In this document: positions 20,044 to 31,320 of the stretch, one piece after another
Layout: each line of letters begins with the position of its first letter
Position numbering within the stretch: position 1 is the first letter of the stretch
Assembly: GCA_022539475.1 (NCBI GenBank)
Contig: VCMS01000078.1
Span: forward strand, 120,448 to 184,447
Length of the DNA stretch: 64,000 nucleotides
Reading direction: 5' to 3'
Origin: Gracilaria domingensis
Lineage: Eukaryota; Rhodophyta; Florideophyceae; Gracilariales; Gracilariaceae
The notes under the pieces: generated by a model
What the model was told of the DNA's origin: nothing
The model's input: only the letters and a program-made list of their open reading frames with translations
Databases searched by the model: none
Translations under genes and position numbers: made by a program

Positions 20044-21657
20044 TCGAGTACGTAGTAGATCCGTCAGAGGGCGCAGGATATTCGCGTAACCCTTAATGAA
20101 TCTGCGGTAGAAGTTTGTGAGGCCCACAAACTGTTGCATATGACGTATGGTGGTGGGTGTCGGCCATTCGCGGATGGAGGAGGTTAATCGATCCTGAGTG
20201 GAGACGCCTTGATCAGAGACGTGGAAGCCAAGAAAGTCAACCTCTTTGACACCGAAAGAGCACTTGCTTAGCTTTGCATACAGTTGGTGTTCACGGAGTG
20301 CAGCAAAGACTCGTCGAAGGTGTTGTTTGTGCTCTTCAATTGTCTTACTGTAGACCAGAATGTCATCGATGTACAGAACAAGACATTCTCCGTTTAGGTC
20401 TTTCAAGACGGAAGCAATCAGTCTCGAGAATGCTGCGGGTGCATTCGTCAGTCCGAAGCACAGCACCTTCCATTCGAACGAACCAAACCGCGTTCGAATA
20501 GCGGTCTTGTGACAATCTTCATCGCGAATTCTCATCTGGTGATACGCTCCGACAAGATCGATTTGTGAGAAGATCTTGGCTCCAGAAACCTGGTCGAGCG
20601 CTTCGTCAATTAACGGCAATGGTGTCGAGTCAGGTATGGTTATCCTGTTCAAAGCGCGGTAGTCGCAGACCATGCGCAACTGACCAGATTTCTTCTTGAC
20701 AAAGAAAACAGGTGCGCCGAATGGCGAAGAAGAGGGCCGGATGAGACCCTTGCGAAGCAGTTCGTCGAGAGTGTTGCGAAGAAGCTGGAGTTCTTCGTTA
20801 GACAGTCGAATTACAGGCCGAACCGGCGGTGGTTGATCCTGCTTAAGGTTGATTTCGAAATCATGTTCCCGTCGCGGCGGGAGTTCATATGGGAGCTCTT
20901 CTTTGAATACATCCTTGTATTCGTCGACAATGGTTGCCACATCCGGATGGCACTCGACAGCGGTCGAGGGTTGCTGCAAGCGTACACCGAAGAGTTCACA
21001 CGACCGTTTCTTGACGATCTTGCGAAGGCTTTTAAACGAAATGGGTTTCACTACGGCGGGTTTCTTGCGAGTGGAAGCAGGGGTCCGATATCGAGAGTAC
21101 ACTGTGAAGTGAGAGCCATCAGCGCGCTTGATGGTCATCTCGTGAGTCGTCCAATCGATGTCGGGGTTCAACATGCCCAGCCACTCTCTACCAACGGTGA
21201 TAAGCGGTACTCCTTCGTGATCCTTATGCATGGCGATTGCAAAGATCGTAACTGTCGCTGAAGTGTCATGGAGGTCGACTGTTGCTCTAGTTTCGTGACT
21301 GATGGGTACCAGGCTATGATCACCAAGCTGTGCTGAGGTACAGTTGGTTGTCCGAAGCGTAAGTCCACAGCGTCGTGCTGCGTCGGGCGACATGAAGGCG
21401 TGCGAAGCACCAGGGTCCAAGTGGAAGGCAACTTTCGTGCCATTGATGCTTGCGTGGTAGATCAAGTCGTCCGATGGGTCCACGTTCAGTGCCGATAGGC
21501 GTGGGAGAGGGACAACGCGGGGATCTCGAGCCGCACGGGCGTGCGGCGGTCTTAGTTTTTTGCGTTCTTGAGCGGGCGTTGCGCCGAGGCTGACGCAACT
21601 GTTGCTCGACAAGGATGTTTCGGATCGCTCCAAGGCTTTTTGCCACATTTCATACAA
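19930..21657 (-). pseudogene. pol: Pol N-terminal half of element F: protease and RT
   Basis: 575 codons. Retropepsin region FHLDPGASHAFMS, with Pro where Ser or Thr is usual in the D-S/T-G motif. RT has RMVCDYRALN, FSQIDLVGAYHQM and LYIDDILVYS, then the connection domain (FVGLTNFYRRFI). It overlaps gag by about 105 nt in the -1 frame, consistent with frameshift expression. The last residues after VLGF come from the 76-bp duplication. Confidence 0.9.
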
Positions 21658-22838
21658 CGATCATGACTCCGGTACTTATCAAGCTCCGAACGGTTTTGGA
21701 AGTCAGCTGGGCCCCAGGTGTCTGCCTCAGGGTCTTTGCGGATCACACTGGCGTCAAGTGGCTTTGATGTGTTGCGGGATGATCGTTGCGAGCGCCAAGG
21801 GGGGTCCGAACCATTGCTTTTACCGCGTTTCGATGACTGCGACTGCGCCTGCTTTGGAGTTTCCTCCCAATGTTCCGAAATTTGGATGGTGCGCACATAG
21901 TTGAAGAATTCCGCCATAGAGCTGGGCTGACCGGCGGGGAACTTTTCGGACAGCTTCTTCTTGAACAATGTTGGAAGGCTCAACTGGAAAAACGTGAATG
22001 CTTCACGAAGGGGTGTGTCACAAATGTCAATCAATTCTCGGAACTTGGTGATGTGCGGTTCGAGCTTTCCGGACATGCGCAGTCGAATGAGTGACACCCG
22101 GGCGTTGGCGATCTCATTTGCAGGTACAAACTCTTCAAGCATTGCAGCCTGTAGTTCTTCCAACGTATAGAAGTACTGACCAGCAAGTACGATGGGATTG
22201 TACCAAAGATCTGCATTGTCACGTAGCAGACACACGGCGATGTCTACCTCTTCTCTTGCGGTGAGTTCTCGACACAGATTGGTCACTTTCCGTATGCTGG
22301 ATATGAACGAGCGAACCTTGGTCGATGTTCTTTCGTGGTCCCGTCCGTAAAATAGGGAAAAGTTTGAAGACTTCAACACCTGTAGGGGGGACTGCGAAGA
22401 CTTGTCCATTGATCGTGTTGGAGTTTCCTGTCGCTCGAGCGATGTGGGAACTAAGGAATGTGTTCTTTCCGAACATGGTTGAGGTTGGGCTATTTGCTTC
22501 TGCGCTTCGAAGGTTGCGCGAAGGGAGGCCATTTGCTCGGTAAGTGCTGCAATAGAGGCTTGTTGCGATGATAGAAGTTCCAGTAAAACAGGATCTGTGC
22601 TGTGTTCTGCGCGAGTGCTTGTGGTTCCATCACGCAGCGATGCATTCCGTTCCACACCGTTGCGGCGGGAGCTCTGCTCAATTGGTAGAACTGTTGAATT
22701 AACTGCAGATGACGCGGCATCGTGCGCACGCGGGCGCTCTACTCGAGCACTTGATAGTTCTTGACTTCGGGACCGTGTCCGAGGGCCTTCGTTCGGTTTT
22801 GAGCCAGAGTTCGCCAGGGCGTCGGAGGCAAGGGGCAT
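21552..22838 (-). CDS. gag: Gag of element F
   Basis: About 428 codons from the ATG at 22838; the frame is open further up into the LTR, but that ATG is the first inside the element. Low-complexity N-terminus, then a retrotransposon gag core (LFYGRDHERTSTKVRSFI through MAEFFNYVRTIQ) and a C-terminal metal-binding knuckle CMKCGKKPWSDPKHPC, spaced unusually (CX2CX9HXC in place of CX2CX4HX4C). The ORF ends in the overlap with pol. Confidence 0.85.
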   Translation of the reverse strand: MPLASDALANSGSKPNEGPRTRSRSQELSSARVERPRAHDAASSAVNSTVLPIEQSSRRNGVERNASLRDGTTSTRAEHSTDPVLLELLSSQQASIAALTEQMASLRATFEAQKQIAQPQPCSERTHSLVPTSLERQETPTRSMDKSSQSPLQVLKSSNFSLFYGRDHERTSTKVRSFISSIRKVTNLCRELTAREEVDIAVCLLRDNADLWYNPIVLAGQYFYTLEELQAAMLEEFVPANEIANARVSLIRLRMSGKLEPHITKFRELIDICDTPLREAFTFFQLSLPTLFKKKLSEKFPAGQPSSMAEFFNYVRTIQISEHWEETPKQAQSQSSKRGKSNGSDPPWRSQRSSRNTSKPLDASVIRKDPEADTWGPADFQNRSELDKYRSHDRCMKCGKKPWSDPKHPCRATVASASAQRPLKNAKN

Positions 22839-22883
22839 CGTGGACGTACTGTTGTTGGGCCTTTTCCCGGCGGTGGGAAAGAA

Positions 22884-22899
22884 GAAAGATGCTACCAAA
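22884..22899 (-). other. Primer binding site, element F
   Basis: On minus, TTTGGTAGCATC follows the 5' LTR, giving a TGG-led site two bases in. tRNA not assigned. Confidence 0.5.
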
Positions 22900-23119
22900 T
22901 GTAATACGATAGACGATGGTCGTCGGTCTGGGTGGCTCGTGCGTGGAGTCTGGCCGAGCTCTGCCAGATCCGTAGCACCAAGCATTTATGTAGCAAAACT
23001 ATCTAGTCATAAAGCTAACGTTATATCGCGAACGTAACTATACGTGCTAACAACTCTTGGGTAGTACTGTAACGTTAGCGCTAACAACGTTCAACAGCTA
23101 CAGTCAACGTTCTATTACA
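22900..23119 (-). repeat. 5' LTR of element F
   Basis: 220 bp, TGTAATA...TATTACA, followed by the CTTCC target duplication. Confidence 0.95.
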
Positions 23120-23124
23120 CTTCC

Positions 23125-25084
23125 AATCCAGTTCGCCCCACGTACCCGAGTTGAGTGCAAGCATTTCGGTCACAGAATGTAATCTCTGTGGAAAACAATC
23201 TCACTCGAGATGTCGTGAACACTGGAACCTTTCCCAAACATACCGCTAACAGCTCGTTGAACAGCGCGAACAGCCACGTCACGCAGAACGTAATGGCGTG
23301 AATGCGAACGTCATGAAAATGACAGGCGTGTAGCATCAGCTTGATGAAATCAGAAAACAATATGGCATGTCCATCTGTGATCATATAACTAAGGTTTGGT
23401 GGCTTTTTAGTTCGCAATACGCACAGGACAGCTTCACAAGCGTTTTAAATGTGACATGTGCTTTTTAAGAATAGATTTTCGAGGAACGAAGAAGCGGATT
23501 TATTTGAACGGGAGTGAGCGGAAGGATGATCTAATCAGCGATGACTTGGAATATCTGCATGCACTGGATTTATCACCGCTTCGCCGCCGTCGCTCGGCGT
23601 CGTCGTCTTCGATCGCGTCTTGCTTCGCTCTGGCATTGCGCGATCGACGGCGACGGATCTCTCTTTTCAATTTCCCTTCCCACCCGTCCCTGGGAGCAGT
23701 GCTGTCCTGGTCGGACACACTGAACGCGCATGGTCGTGCCGTGCGGTGTAGCAGAGCATGATGGGTCGTGCCCGCTCTGTGTCTCCCACCTTACCAAAAC
23801 TTAAAGATCTTCCGAGAGCGCTACGATAGTGATGAATAACTGACCATTTCTCACAAGCAGTAACGAGTGACAGCGTGAGAGTTGCGATACCAGGATTTGT
23901 CGAAGCGGATCTTGTAACATCCCTCATAGTAACCGCGTGCGCAGAACTGTACGGGGCGGTGAATTGTTCATGCGCGCGTCTCGTATTAGATCTTCCAGCT
24001 GTTGAGATGCACAAGCGCAGAACGAATACGTACTGGACGGAAATGAGATGGATTCGTCAGCAGATTCAATAAGCTCTTGTGTTGAACAGATATGCTTCGC
24101 TCGTATGTACGATGAATCGGGCGACACCGTTGACGCGACACGCGGCAAGAATGTTGCTTATGAGAGTCATCTGTACTGCGGCTTCATGCCGCGTCTGAAC
24201 GGGAGCTACACTGCAGATCACAAACGTGCACGTTCTAGTGATATGCATGACGTCCCTAACACAGTGAAAGGAACCGCGTACCACGCGACCGCCCAATCCT
24301 GTTAAAACAGACGCATTTGTTTCACTAGACGCCAGCGTAACGAGCCGATGATTGGCGTTCCCCATCCATGGAATGAGCTGAAGCGATAACGGAGAAGGTA
24401 CGAGCACCACTAAAGGCGTAAATGTCACAAAGGATTGAGGTACGTGAGATTGAGCCGACGAAATTGATCCCACCGCCATATTGCGTCGTCTATCTTGGCT
24501 CGCTCTGCTTGTTCATCTTCAACGCGCACATGGTACGAAGGTACATTCTTATACTGCGTGGCGCCGCTCAAGTCTACGAAGCTGTATTAATGAAAAAGAC
24601 GCTCATTACGTACGCACTTCAAGAATGAAGGTGTTCTGAGCCAGACTGTATTGCAAATGCACCCGTAACGGGTGCACGGGTGAACAGTTGACGTACAGGT
24701 TTAAATTTCTGGCTTAGTGCACTATGTGGTGGGGAGTCCAAACTTGAGACTGTGCCACGCCATGGCGCAGCGCTACGCCCCGTCACAGCGCAAACCTGCT
24801 AGTGCGATGCTGGTATCATACTAAGGAAGGTACTATCTTTAAACACGACTAATAAGACCCGAGAGGGCCCATTCAGCTATGCGAGACTTCCATTTGATGA
24901 AGCTTTGCCCATGCAGCGCGGTCGATAAGCCCATAATATACTCTAGTTTTAGCGATGCTAGTTGAAACTGGGGAATGGCAAGGCACTCTGGTCCAGTATT
25001 GCAACACCGATTGTGTACATACAAGCGTTACGCGGATCCGGGCGCATCCGTCATCTTTCACTACCCACAAGGCTGAACATTCCT
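23125..25084. other. Host intergenic DNA between F and the Copia element
   Basis: No supported gene. Only short overlapping ORFs on both strands without recognisable domains. This sequence originally adjoined 42291, before the Copia insertion. Confidence 0.5.
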
Positions 25085-25138
25085 GTCTCTGTCATGGAAG
25101 GCAACTAACTTCTCCCGGGAAGCAAAAAGATCACAGAA

Positions 25139-25161
25139 GAATGTTCTAGAACACTCTAGAA
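25139..25161. promoter_or_regulatory. Heat-shock-element in Copia LTR
   Basis: GAA (25139), TTC (25144) and GAA (25149) in perfect 5-bp alternation, with a further GAA 10 bp on (25159). It is conserved in the 3' LTR. It lies about 150 bp upstream of TATAAAAG. Three contiguous units are the minimal HSF trimer site. Confidence 0.6.
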
Positions 25162-25297
25162 ATCTTTCGAACAACGTAGAAACAATTATGAATAGAAGTA
25201 TATGGCATGATCTAGAACCTTCTATAGACGACTTCCACACTTTGAGATGTAGAAATCATTCATGTTTGTAGAAGTATCTAGACCTAGATCTAAGTAG

Positions 25298-25305
25298 TAT
25301 AAAAG
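25298..25305 (+). promoter_or_regulatory. TATA box of Copia LTR
   Basis: TATAAAAG in U3, about 80 bp before the LTR end. Also present in the 3' LTR. Confidence 0.65.
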
Positions 25306-25379
25306 AGTAAAGCAGACTTCAAGCTCCTAACAATGGAGACCTCGAAGTCAGTCTTGTCAACTCAAAACAAATCTTAAAA

Positions 25380-25392
25380 GGTTATGGGCTTG
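25380..25392 (+). other. Copia primer binding site (initiator tRNA-Met anticodon region)
   Basis: GGTTATGGGCTTG directly follows the LTR. It is complementary to the anticodon stem-loop (CCCATAACC) of initiator tRNA-Met. Drosophila copia and Ty5 prime from this internal tRNA region and not from the CCA end. Confidence 0.7.
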
Positions 25393-25485
25393 TAGCCGCT
25401 ACCGGCGCTACGAAATCATCATACACGACATTCCTATTATCGCTCACATCTCATTCAATCAAATATAAACAGTTGCAACTACGAA

Positions 25486-28400
25486 ATGACTACATCGGAA
25501 TCGGAAAAAATTCGAATCGATCCACTTAAAGAAGGTCAAGATTATGCAATATGGAAAATAAGAGTGGAAGCAGCATGAAATTCAAAGGGAATCGGCGACG
25601 TATTGGAGAACGAGTTTTGCCCTTTATCAAATGAAGATGCCGCAGCAAAGTTTTTAGCAGCACAGAAAAAGGCTTCTGGAATAATAGCCATGGCTCTTTC
25701 AAATGAAGCTCTGCACGTAGTACGCAGTGACATTCAAAACCCATATGTTATGCTGCAAAATCTCGGGGAGCGATATGACTCTAAGACCGCCGCATCTCGA
25801 ATAGCGAAGATGACTGAACTTATCACATTACGATACTCAAGTACTAAACAGGATATGGGTAAGCATATAGACAAGATGAAAGGAATTCTGGAAAAGCTCG
25901 AAGCCATGGACACAAAGATTCGGAAGGAATTAGCGATTGCCATTCTAATCTCTTCCATAGACGCAAGTGAGCTGATACCTATCACTGCCGCACTGAAAAC
26001 CTTAACCGATGACAATGCTACTTGGGATACAGTCTCAGCCAGACTTATCGAAAAACGAAAATCTGTGAATGCCAAACACAAACGATTAGAGCGGGCACAT
26101 ACCGCGAAATCGTACTGTTACATCTGTAACAAAACAGGGCACAATACAGAACGTTGTTGGTTAAACCCGAAAAATCCCGACAAAAGGATAAACGAAGTTA
26201 AACCTGAGGGCACAGGCAGAGACAAAACCGTAAAAGACAGACACGAGGAGGATTCCTCACACGGAAAGAAGAAGGAAAATAAGATTCGTTCTGAAATGGC
26301 CCGAATCATGACTGCCAAAGTCGAAGAGGACAGAATTATGCTAGACTCAGGGAGCACATCACACATGACACCCTACGAAGATTTACTTCACGACGTGGAA
26401 AGCTGTTTGGTCTCTATCGCTCTGGGCGATGACTCGATCGTTCATGCTACCAAGCGAGGAACGAAAACAGTTGAATGGAGTGCCAATGGGGAGGAAAGAA
26501 AGGTGAATTTAAGCAATACCTTAAGCTCAGAAAGCCTAGCAATGAACTTGCTTTCTGTTCCTGCATTAACCGAGAAAGGTTTTTTTGTTCTATTCACAAA
26601 GAACAGGGCAATTATATTCGATGAATAAGATAATTGCAGGCCTATTGAAGTAGCACCCAAGGATCAAGATGGTCTTTATTATACAAGCACAAGGAACAGT
26701 TGTTCTCTAACCTTCAAAAGAGAGCAAATCATGATGGAAAATCTGAAGCACTGGGACAGTGAGTTTGACTAAACGTCTGTGTATGGCACTAGAATGTCTG
26801 TACAAAGTGTTAGCTCATCGGATTCGGAACTAATAGACACCAATGATGATGAACAATTTAATCACTCAGATTCAGGCAGCTCTTTCTCTCTATCAGAAGA
26901 ACAGCCGGAGTCAGAACCTATTAACGCAACCCTGTATCTGACGGACTCTCACAAACAACTTGATACATACTCACTGCCCACGAATCACCAAAAAACGCAT
27001 CAAAATCCGAATGCAGCGCAAATTTGGCACAAACGTCTCGGACATGTTGGATCGGAGAGATCAGTCAAGCAACTTCTCGCTGAAGGTACATTACCTACGC
27101 CAAACTTTGGGGAAAGAACCTGTGCACCATGTGAGAAAGCGAAATACAAACGCTCTTATCGTGGAAGCCTGACAAATGCTACGAAACCCGGTGCACTACA
27201 TGCAGACGTGGTCGGACAAATTAAACCCGCTACGATAGAGGGATACAAATACTTCTGCACTGTTACGGATGAATTGACAAGATTTGTTTTCGCAAAGCCA
27301 ATCAAAGCAAAAGGAGATGCCTCTTTCGTCGTCAACCAGTTTATGATGTGAATGGAGCGTCAGACCAACCACACCGTTACTTCTCTTCACAGCGATGGAG
27401 GAAAAGAATTCTATCCTATTCAATCCAAAATGGATAAACTTGGAATCGAGATTCACACTACATCTCCGTACACTCCATCCTCAAATGGTCTCGTCGAGAG
27501 AACTCAAGGCGTAATAATTCCTGCAATTCGTGCTTGCCTGCAGCAATCGAACCTTCTTTTGCGATACTGGGCCTATGCTTTGCAACACATTGTAGACGCC
27601 AAAAATATTATTCAACACTCAGTAACAAAGCAATCCCCTTATATTGCTCTAACAGGCAAGAAACCGGCTCATGCGAAGCATTTAAGGCCATTTGGGTGTC
27701 TCGTGTCCATAGAAATACCAAAAAGGGACCGAAAACAGAAAGGGAAATTTGTCGCATTAATGCAAAATGGACTTAACCTCGGACATATAAATGGAGGGAT
27801 ATACAATATTCTAACTAAAACTGGAGTCCAAAAATCGAAGCATGTACGATTCCACGAAAATTCGTTCCCGGGGACGAGAGTTTTCGGCTCGCGGTCAGAA
27901 GAAGTGCAAACGGCCACCAACAATCAATACCTCTTGATCGAAGATGAGTCATCCGATCAGGACACAGAGAACGAAATCCATTTCGATATTTCAAGTGAGC
28001 CACAACCAGCACTCGTTATGGAAAAGAACAGTAGCGGGGAGACGGACGAAGATCCACAGGATAACGACAACCACAGCACTCTCACGCACTACCCAGGACA
28101 TCCGTCAACGTTTGATGGAACTAAATACGATGATGAAACTTCACAACACACCGTTAATCCAGAAGCGCATCATAGATATAATCTCAGATCACGATCCAAA
28201 GCTACTCGATGCAGTCCTGTTTCTATATCGACAAATGATGAACCATCACTGCAGGAAGCAATGAAGTCGAAGGAGTGGGAATTTTGGAGAAACGCCATTA
28301 ATGAAGAATTTAATACAGTGATGGAGGCTAAAACATATGAAAGAATCTCTGAGGCGAACGTTAAGGCTCTTCCCACTGCAATAATACTGCGCCTAAAACG

Positions 28401-29310
28401 AGATGAATATGGGAATCCTAAGCAATTCAAGGCGAGATTAGGAGCTCATGGGAATCTTCAGAACCTTACTGACCTAGAAGCAAAGCATTGCTATGCGCCA
28501 GTGGCAGGTTGTGAAATTTTCAGAGTTCTTCTCTTCCTATCATCTTCATTAGGATGGCACAGACAACAGCTTGATATTAAGGGAGCATTCCTAAATGCAT
28601 CTCTACCGGCAGACTCTAATATTATTGTGAAGCTACCACAAATTCCTACTATCTCTGAGGCCAATGGTGGAGTTGTTAGGCTTCGCAAATCCCTATACGG
28701 ATTACGAGAAGCGCCAAAATTATGGCACAAAACACTTCAACAATTTTTACTCAGCCAGGACTTTCAAACTTGTTCTGTTTCAGATTGTCTTTATATCAGA
28801 CGGAAAAATAATTCTCTCGTTATTTTACTGGCGTACGTGGACGACATTGTTCTCTTTGGAGATATTGATATAATAATTGAAACAAAAAGAGATTTGAAGC
28901 GACAGTACCAACTTAAAGATCTGGGAAGAGGAAGTCAATTTCTTGGAGTTAAAATTGAGGAAAACGACTCTGAACTACAATTATCACAAAAAGCTCTCAT
29001 TGAAAAGGTACTAAGAGAGGCAAACATTGAGACTTGCAAACCCGTGAAAACTCCATTACCTGTAACACACTCTCTCTATGACTTACCAGACACATTGAAC
29101 GATGAGGAAAGTGCAAAAATGAACGATGTTCCTTATAGGGAAATACTAAGAAAGCTGTTATTTTTGGCAACACACACAAGACCAGATATTTCGACAGCGG
29201 TCTTAATGCTTGAAAAATTTCAATCTGATCGTCATTCGAGTCATTGGAAAGCGATGAAACATGTCATCAGATACTTAAAGGGCTCTCTGGATCACGGTAT
29301 AAGTTTAAAC
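25486..29310 (+). pseudogene. gag-pol: Copia gag-pol, part 1 (gag to RNase H start)
   Basis: One continuous frame from the ATG at 25486, interrupted by in-frame stops at 25576 (TGA), 26626 (TAA), 26770 (TAA) and 27349 (TGA). Gag with CCHC knuckle CYICNKTGHNTERC; protease MLDSGSTSHM; integrase (HKRLGHVG, then the D, D, E residues in LHADVVG, LHSDGGKEF, SNGLVERTQG); RT with QLDIKGAFLNA and YVDDIVLF; then GSLDHGISLN, where element C enters. All stops keep frame, suggesting point mutation of a single-polyprotein element. The remainder of RNase H resumes at 41492. Confidence 0.9.
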
Positions 29311-29948
29311 GCCATTTTTTGTAAGCAAACCGAACAGCGCAGGTGGTGACAAACCCAAGGAAAGCAACACAACAAATGTCCGAGAGTAACAGCCTAAACG
29401 GCGAAAGATAATACGGTAGCTCAGCGATAAACGCAACAGCCGCACAACAGAACTGAAGCCACACGGCCTGTCTCAATGTTCACGTCGAGACCAGCAAATG
29501 AAGACAGAGACGCAGGCCAAGTAGCTAGTAGATGCACCGCACAACCCAAGCTCAGGGGTAGAACAAGGGCGTCGGTACGATGGGAATCATTGCAGTGTGC
29601 ACACGAGCCCAATGGAGGGTCACACACTACAAATTCAAGGAGGAGGGCGGGAGACCGAGCCGCCCGTAGAGAGAAAGAAATGGGGAGGGGGAGTAGTTGA
29701 TGGCAGGTAAGCACAGACCGTGCTAAAGGGAAGTGGGGATGCCAAAGGAGAGGGTCGACGACAGAGAGGCAGAGGGATGAGAGAGGGTTGGGGGGTCGTC
29801 GTGAGGGGAGAAGTGGTCTACCCGAGTCGAGTTAGCGGTGAGGTCTCGAACTCGGGGGGTTTATATCTACAATCACAGTGCTTCGTGTACCCTACGCCAC
29901 ATGCTGAATATCGGTCTCCACTAAGTACCCTAGCAGTGATGACATGCC

Positions 29949-30569
29949 ATGATGGCACAAATTCAGTACATCTTCCGGCTCACCTCAGGGCTAAAGCCCT
30001 ACTATGGTCCACCACTTTGGGGTATCTTCCCCATAATGTTACAGGTTCGAGGTACCTACGTGTCTTATCACGTTTGTTTTCAGTTTGTACTGTCGTGTCC
30101 AAACTCGCTTCTGGTATCCGAACCGTACTCACGCCACCAGCTCACAATGACCAACGTAACGATCGACATTCGTCAACTGACGGACGACGAGACTGATAAA
30201 TCCGATATTTCTCGTATGGAATCCACCGTAATCGAATATGAGGCTAAAGAGGCGTCTTCTAGTGTTAGCTCTAGCCCGGAAGATGATGCTGACGATATGG
30301 AGTACACGTGGGACGATGACGCTCCCCCTTCTTCTCGAATGGAAATCTTGGAGCAGCTGCTGTTGGACATGGTGGACAAGAAAGTTGAGGTGGATGTGGG
30401 TATGTTGGAAATCTATGTAGCGGTTCCGCGGATTCCTTTGGGCTACACTCGTGGTCTAATGGCCGGCTTACTGTTTGCTTGCAAACACCATAGTGTCCTG
30501 ATGAATGGTCCTTCTCTTCTTGCCAAGGTGTATCGCGCACTTAAAGTGCAGTACGATTCCTCCAAATGA
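29949..30569 (+). CDS. Antisense ORF inside LTR C (left copy)
   Basis: 206 codons, opposite to gag-pol, wholly inside the LTR, and repeated in the right LTR (38997-39617) with the same protein. Start may be 29949 or the ATG at 30147 (residue 67). It has an acidic Ser-rich middle (SSSVSSSPEDDADDMEYTWD), then a more ordered C-terminus (PRIPLGYTRGLMAGLLFACK). A TATA-like TTTATATCTA lies at about 29866. I do not recognise it. The LTR copies are too alike for their agreement to prove selection. Confidence 0.45.
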   Translation: MMAQIQYIFRLTSGLKPYYGPPLWGIFPIMLQVRGTYVSYHVCFQFVLSCPNSLLVSEPYSRHQLTMTNVTIDIRQLTDDETDKSDISRMESTVIEYEAKEASSSVSSSPEDDADDMEYTWDDDAPPSSRMEILEQLLLDMVDKKVEVDVGMLEIYVAVPRIPLGYTRGLMAGLLFACKHHSVLMNGPSLLAKVYRALKVQYDSSK

Positions 30570-30801
30570 CGTCATTGCTTCTAGATAGGTTCTTCTGAGC
30601 CCGTGTGGTCAGCGCTTTTGTAAAGGCGTTTCTGCTTGGTTGCGTTTGAGCGATTCGTTTTGATGCGTTACAATCTTGCCCCAAAGCGTCATCGCCCGTA
30701 CACCATTACAGGGCTAGCCAGCACCCTCGCACATAATTGTCACAGCAACGTCCGGAACACCAACAGCACCAGCAGTCCGTAGCACCAGCAGCACCCTTCT
30801 G

Positions 30802-31062
30802 GCGCGCCGTTAGGCCACGGCGCGCAGTGATGATTTCTTCTTTGGTGGTGGGCGCGCCGCAGCGCGCGGCGCCCCACCCTCACTCAAGTTTTGCAGCTCG
30901 CGGGCCGCAGCGCTCGGCGCGCGAGCTTCACTCCTTTCATGCCGCTCGCGCGCCGCACCCCGCGGCGGGCGAGCTTCCTTCTTGCATCACGCCCGCCGCA
31001 GCGGGCGGCGCGCGAGCTTCCATTCTTCAAAGCGGCTGGCGCGCCGCGACGTGCGGCGCGCG
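30802..31062. repeat. GC-rich palindrome array in LTR C (left copy)
   Basis: Six hairpins in about 260 bp, spaced roughly 45-60 bp. The first is perfect: GCGCGCCGT (30802-30810), 6-nt loop, ACGGCGCGC (30817-30825). Others have GCTCGCG/CGCGAGC or GCGCGCCGC/GCGGCGCGC arms joined by short TTCNTTC linkers. Repeated at 39850-40110 and, mutated, at 41094-41354. Confidence 0.8.
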
Positions 31063-31320
31063 ACACAACGCCGAAGGGGGAGACGTGAAGTGCAGCTTCC
31101 ACGCTGCGCTTCATCTATCCCCCCTTGGAGATATAAAAAAATCGGTGGGGGTGTCCCAGAGGGTGCGGGACACCCCCCCATAACCCGCCACCACACGCCC
31201 CCTAACCCAGCGGTCGCTACGCCTGGGCGACCAAGAGAATATTTACGAAGAAGAAGGGATCGCTCCATCTCGGGAAACCTCCTAGGTAGTTTATCTGAAT
31301 GGGTACGGAGGTTCTGGGTA

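Larger units (their letters stand above)
17758..23119 (-). mobile_element. Ty3/gypsy element F (chromovirus), complete
   Basis: 5362 bp between 220-bp LTRs, flanked by a perfect CTTCC duplication (17753-17757 and 23120-23124). Sense is minus: gag, protease-RT-RNase H-integrase-chromodomain. It is a lineage different from A/B: short LTRs starting TGTAATACGATAGAC, one polyprotein and a fused chromodomain. A 76-bp tandem duplication breaks pol. Confidence 0.95.
25090..25379 (+). repeat. 5' LTR of Copia element
   Basis: 290 bp, from TGTCATGG to CTTAAAA. It holds heat-shock-element triplets and a TATAAAAG box. It matches 41996-42285 with few changes. The right edge is set by the PBS and by the GTCTC duplication at the other end; it does not end in the usual CA. 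Confidence 0.9.
29311..31195 (-). repeat. 3' LTR of element C
   Basis: 1885 bp, unusually long, nearly identical to 38359-40243. On minus it starts TGTGGTGGCGGG and is preceded by GGTTAGGGGGCG, a likely polypurine tract. It contains an antisense ORF and a GC-palindrome array. Confidence 0.9.

Noticed and set aside
30737..31183. 148-codon Arg/Ala-rich ORF in the C LTR
   Set aside because: Translation of the GC palindrome array; explained by base composition.
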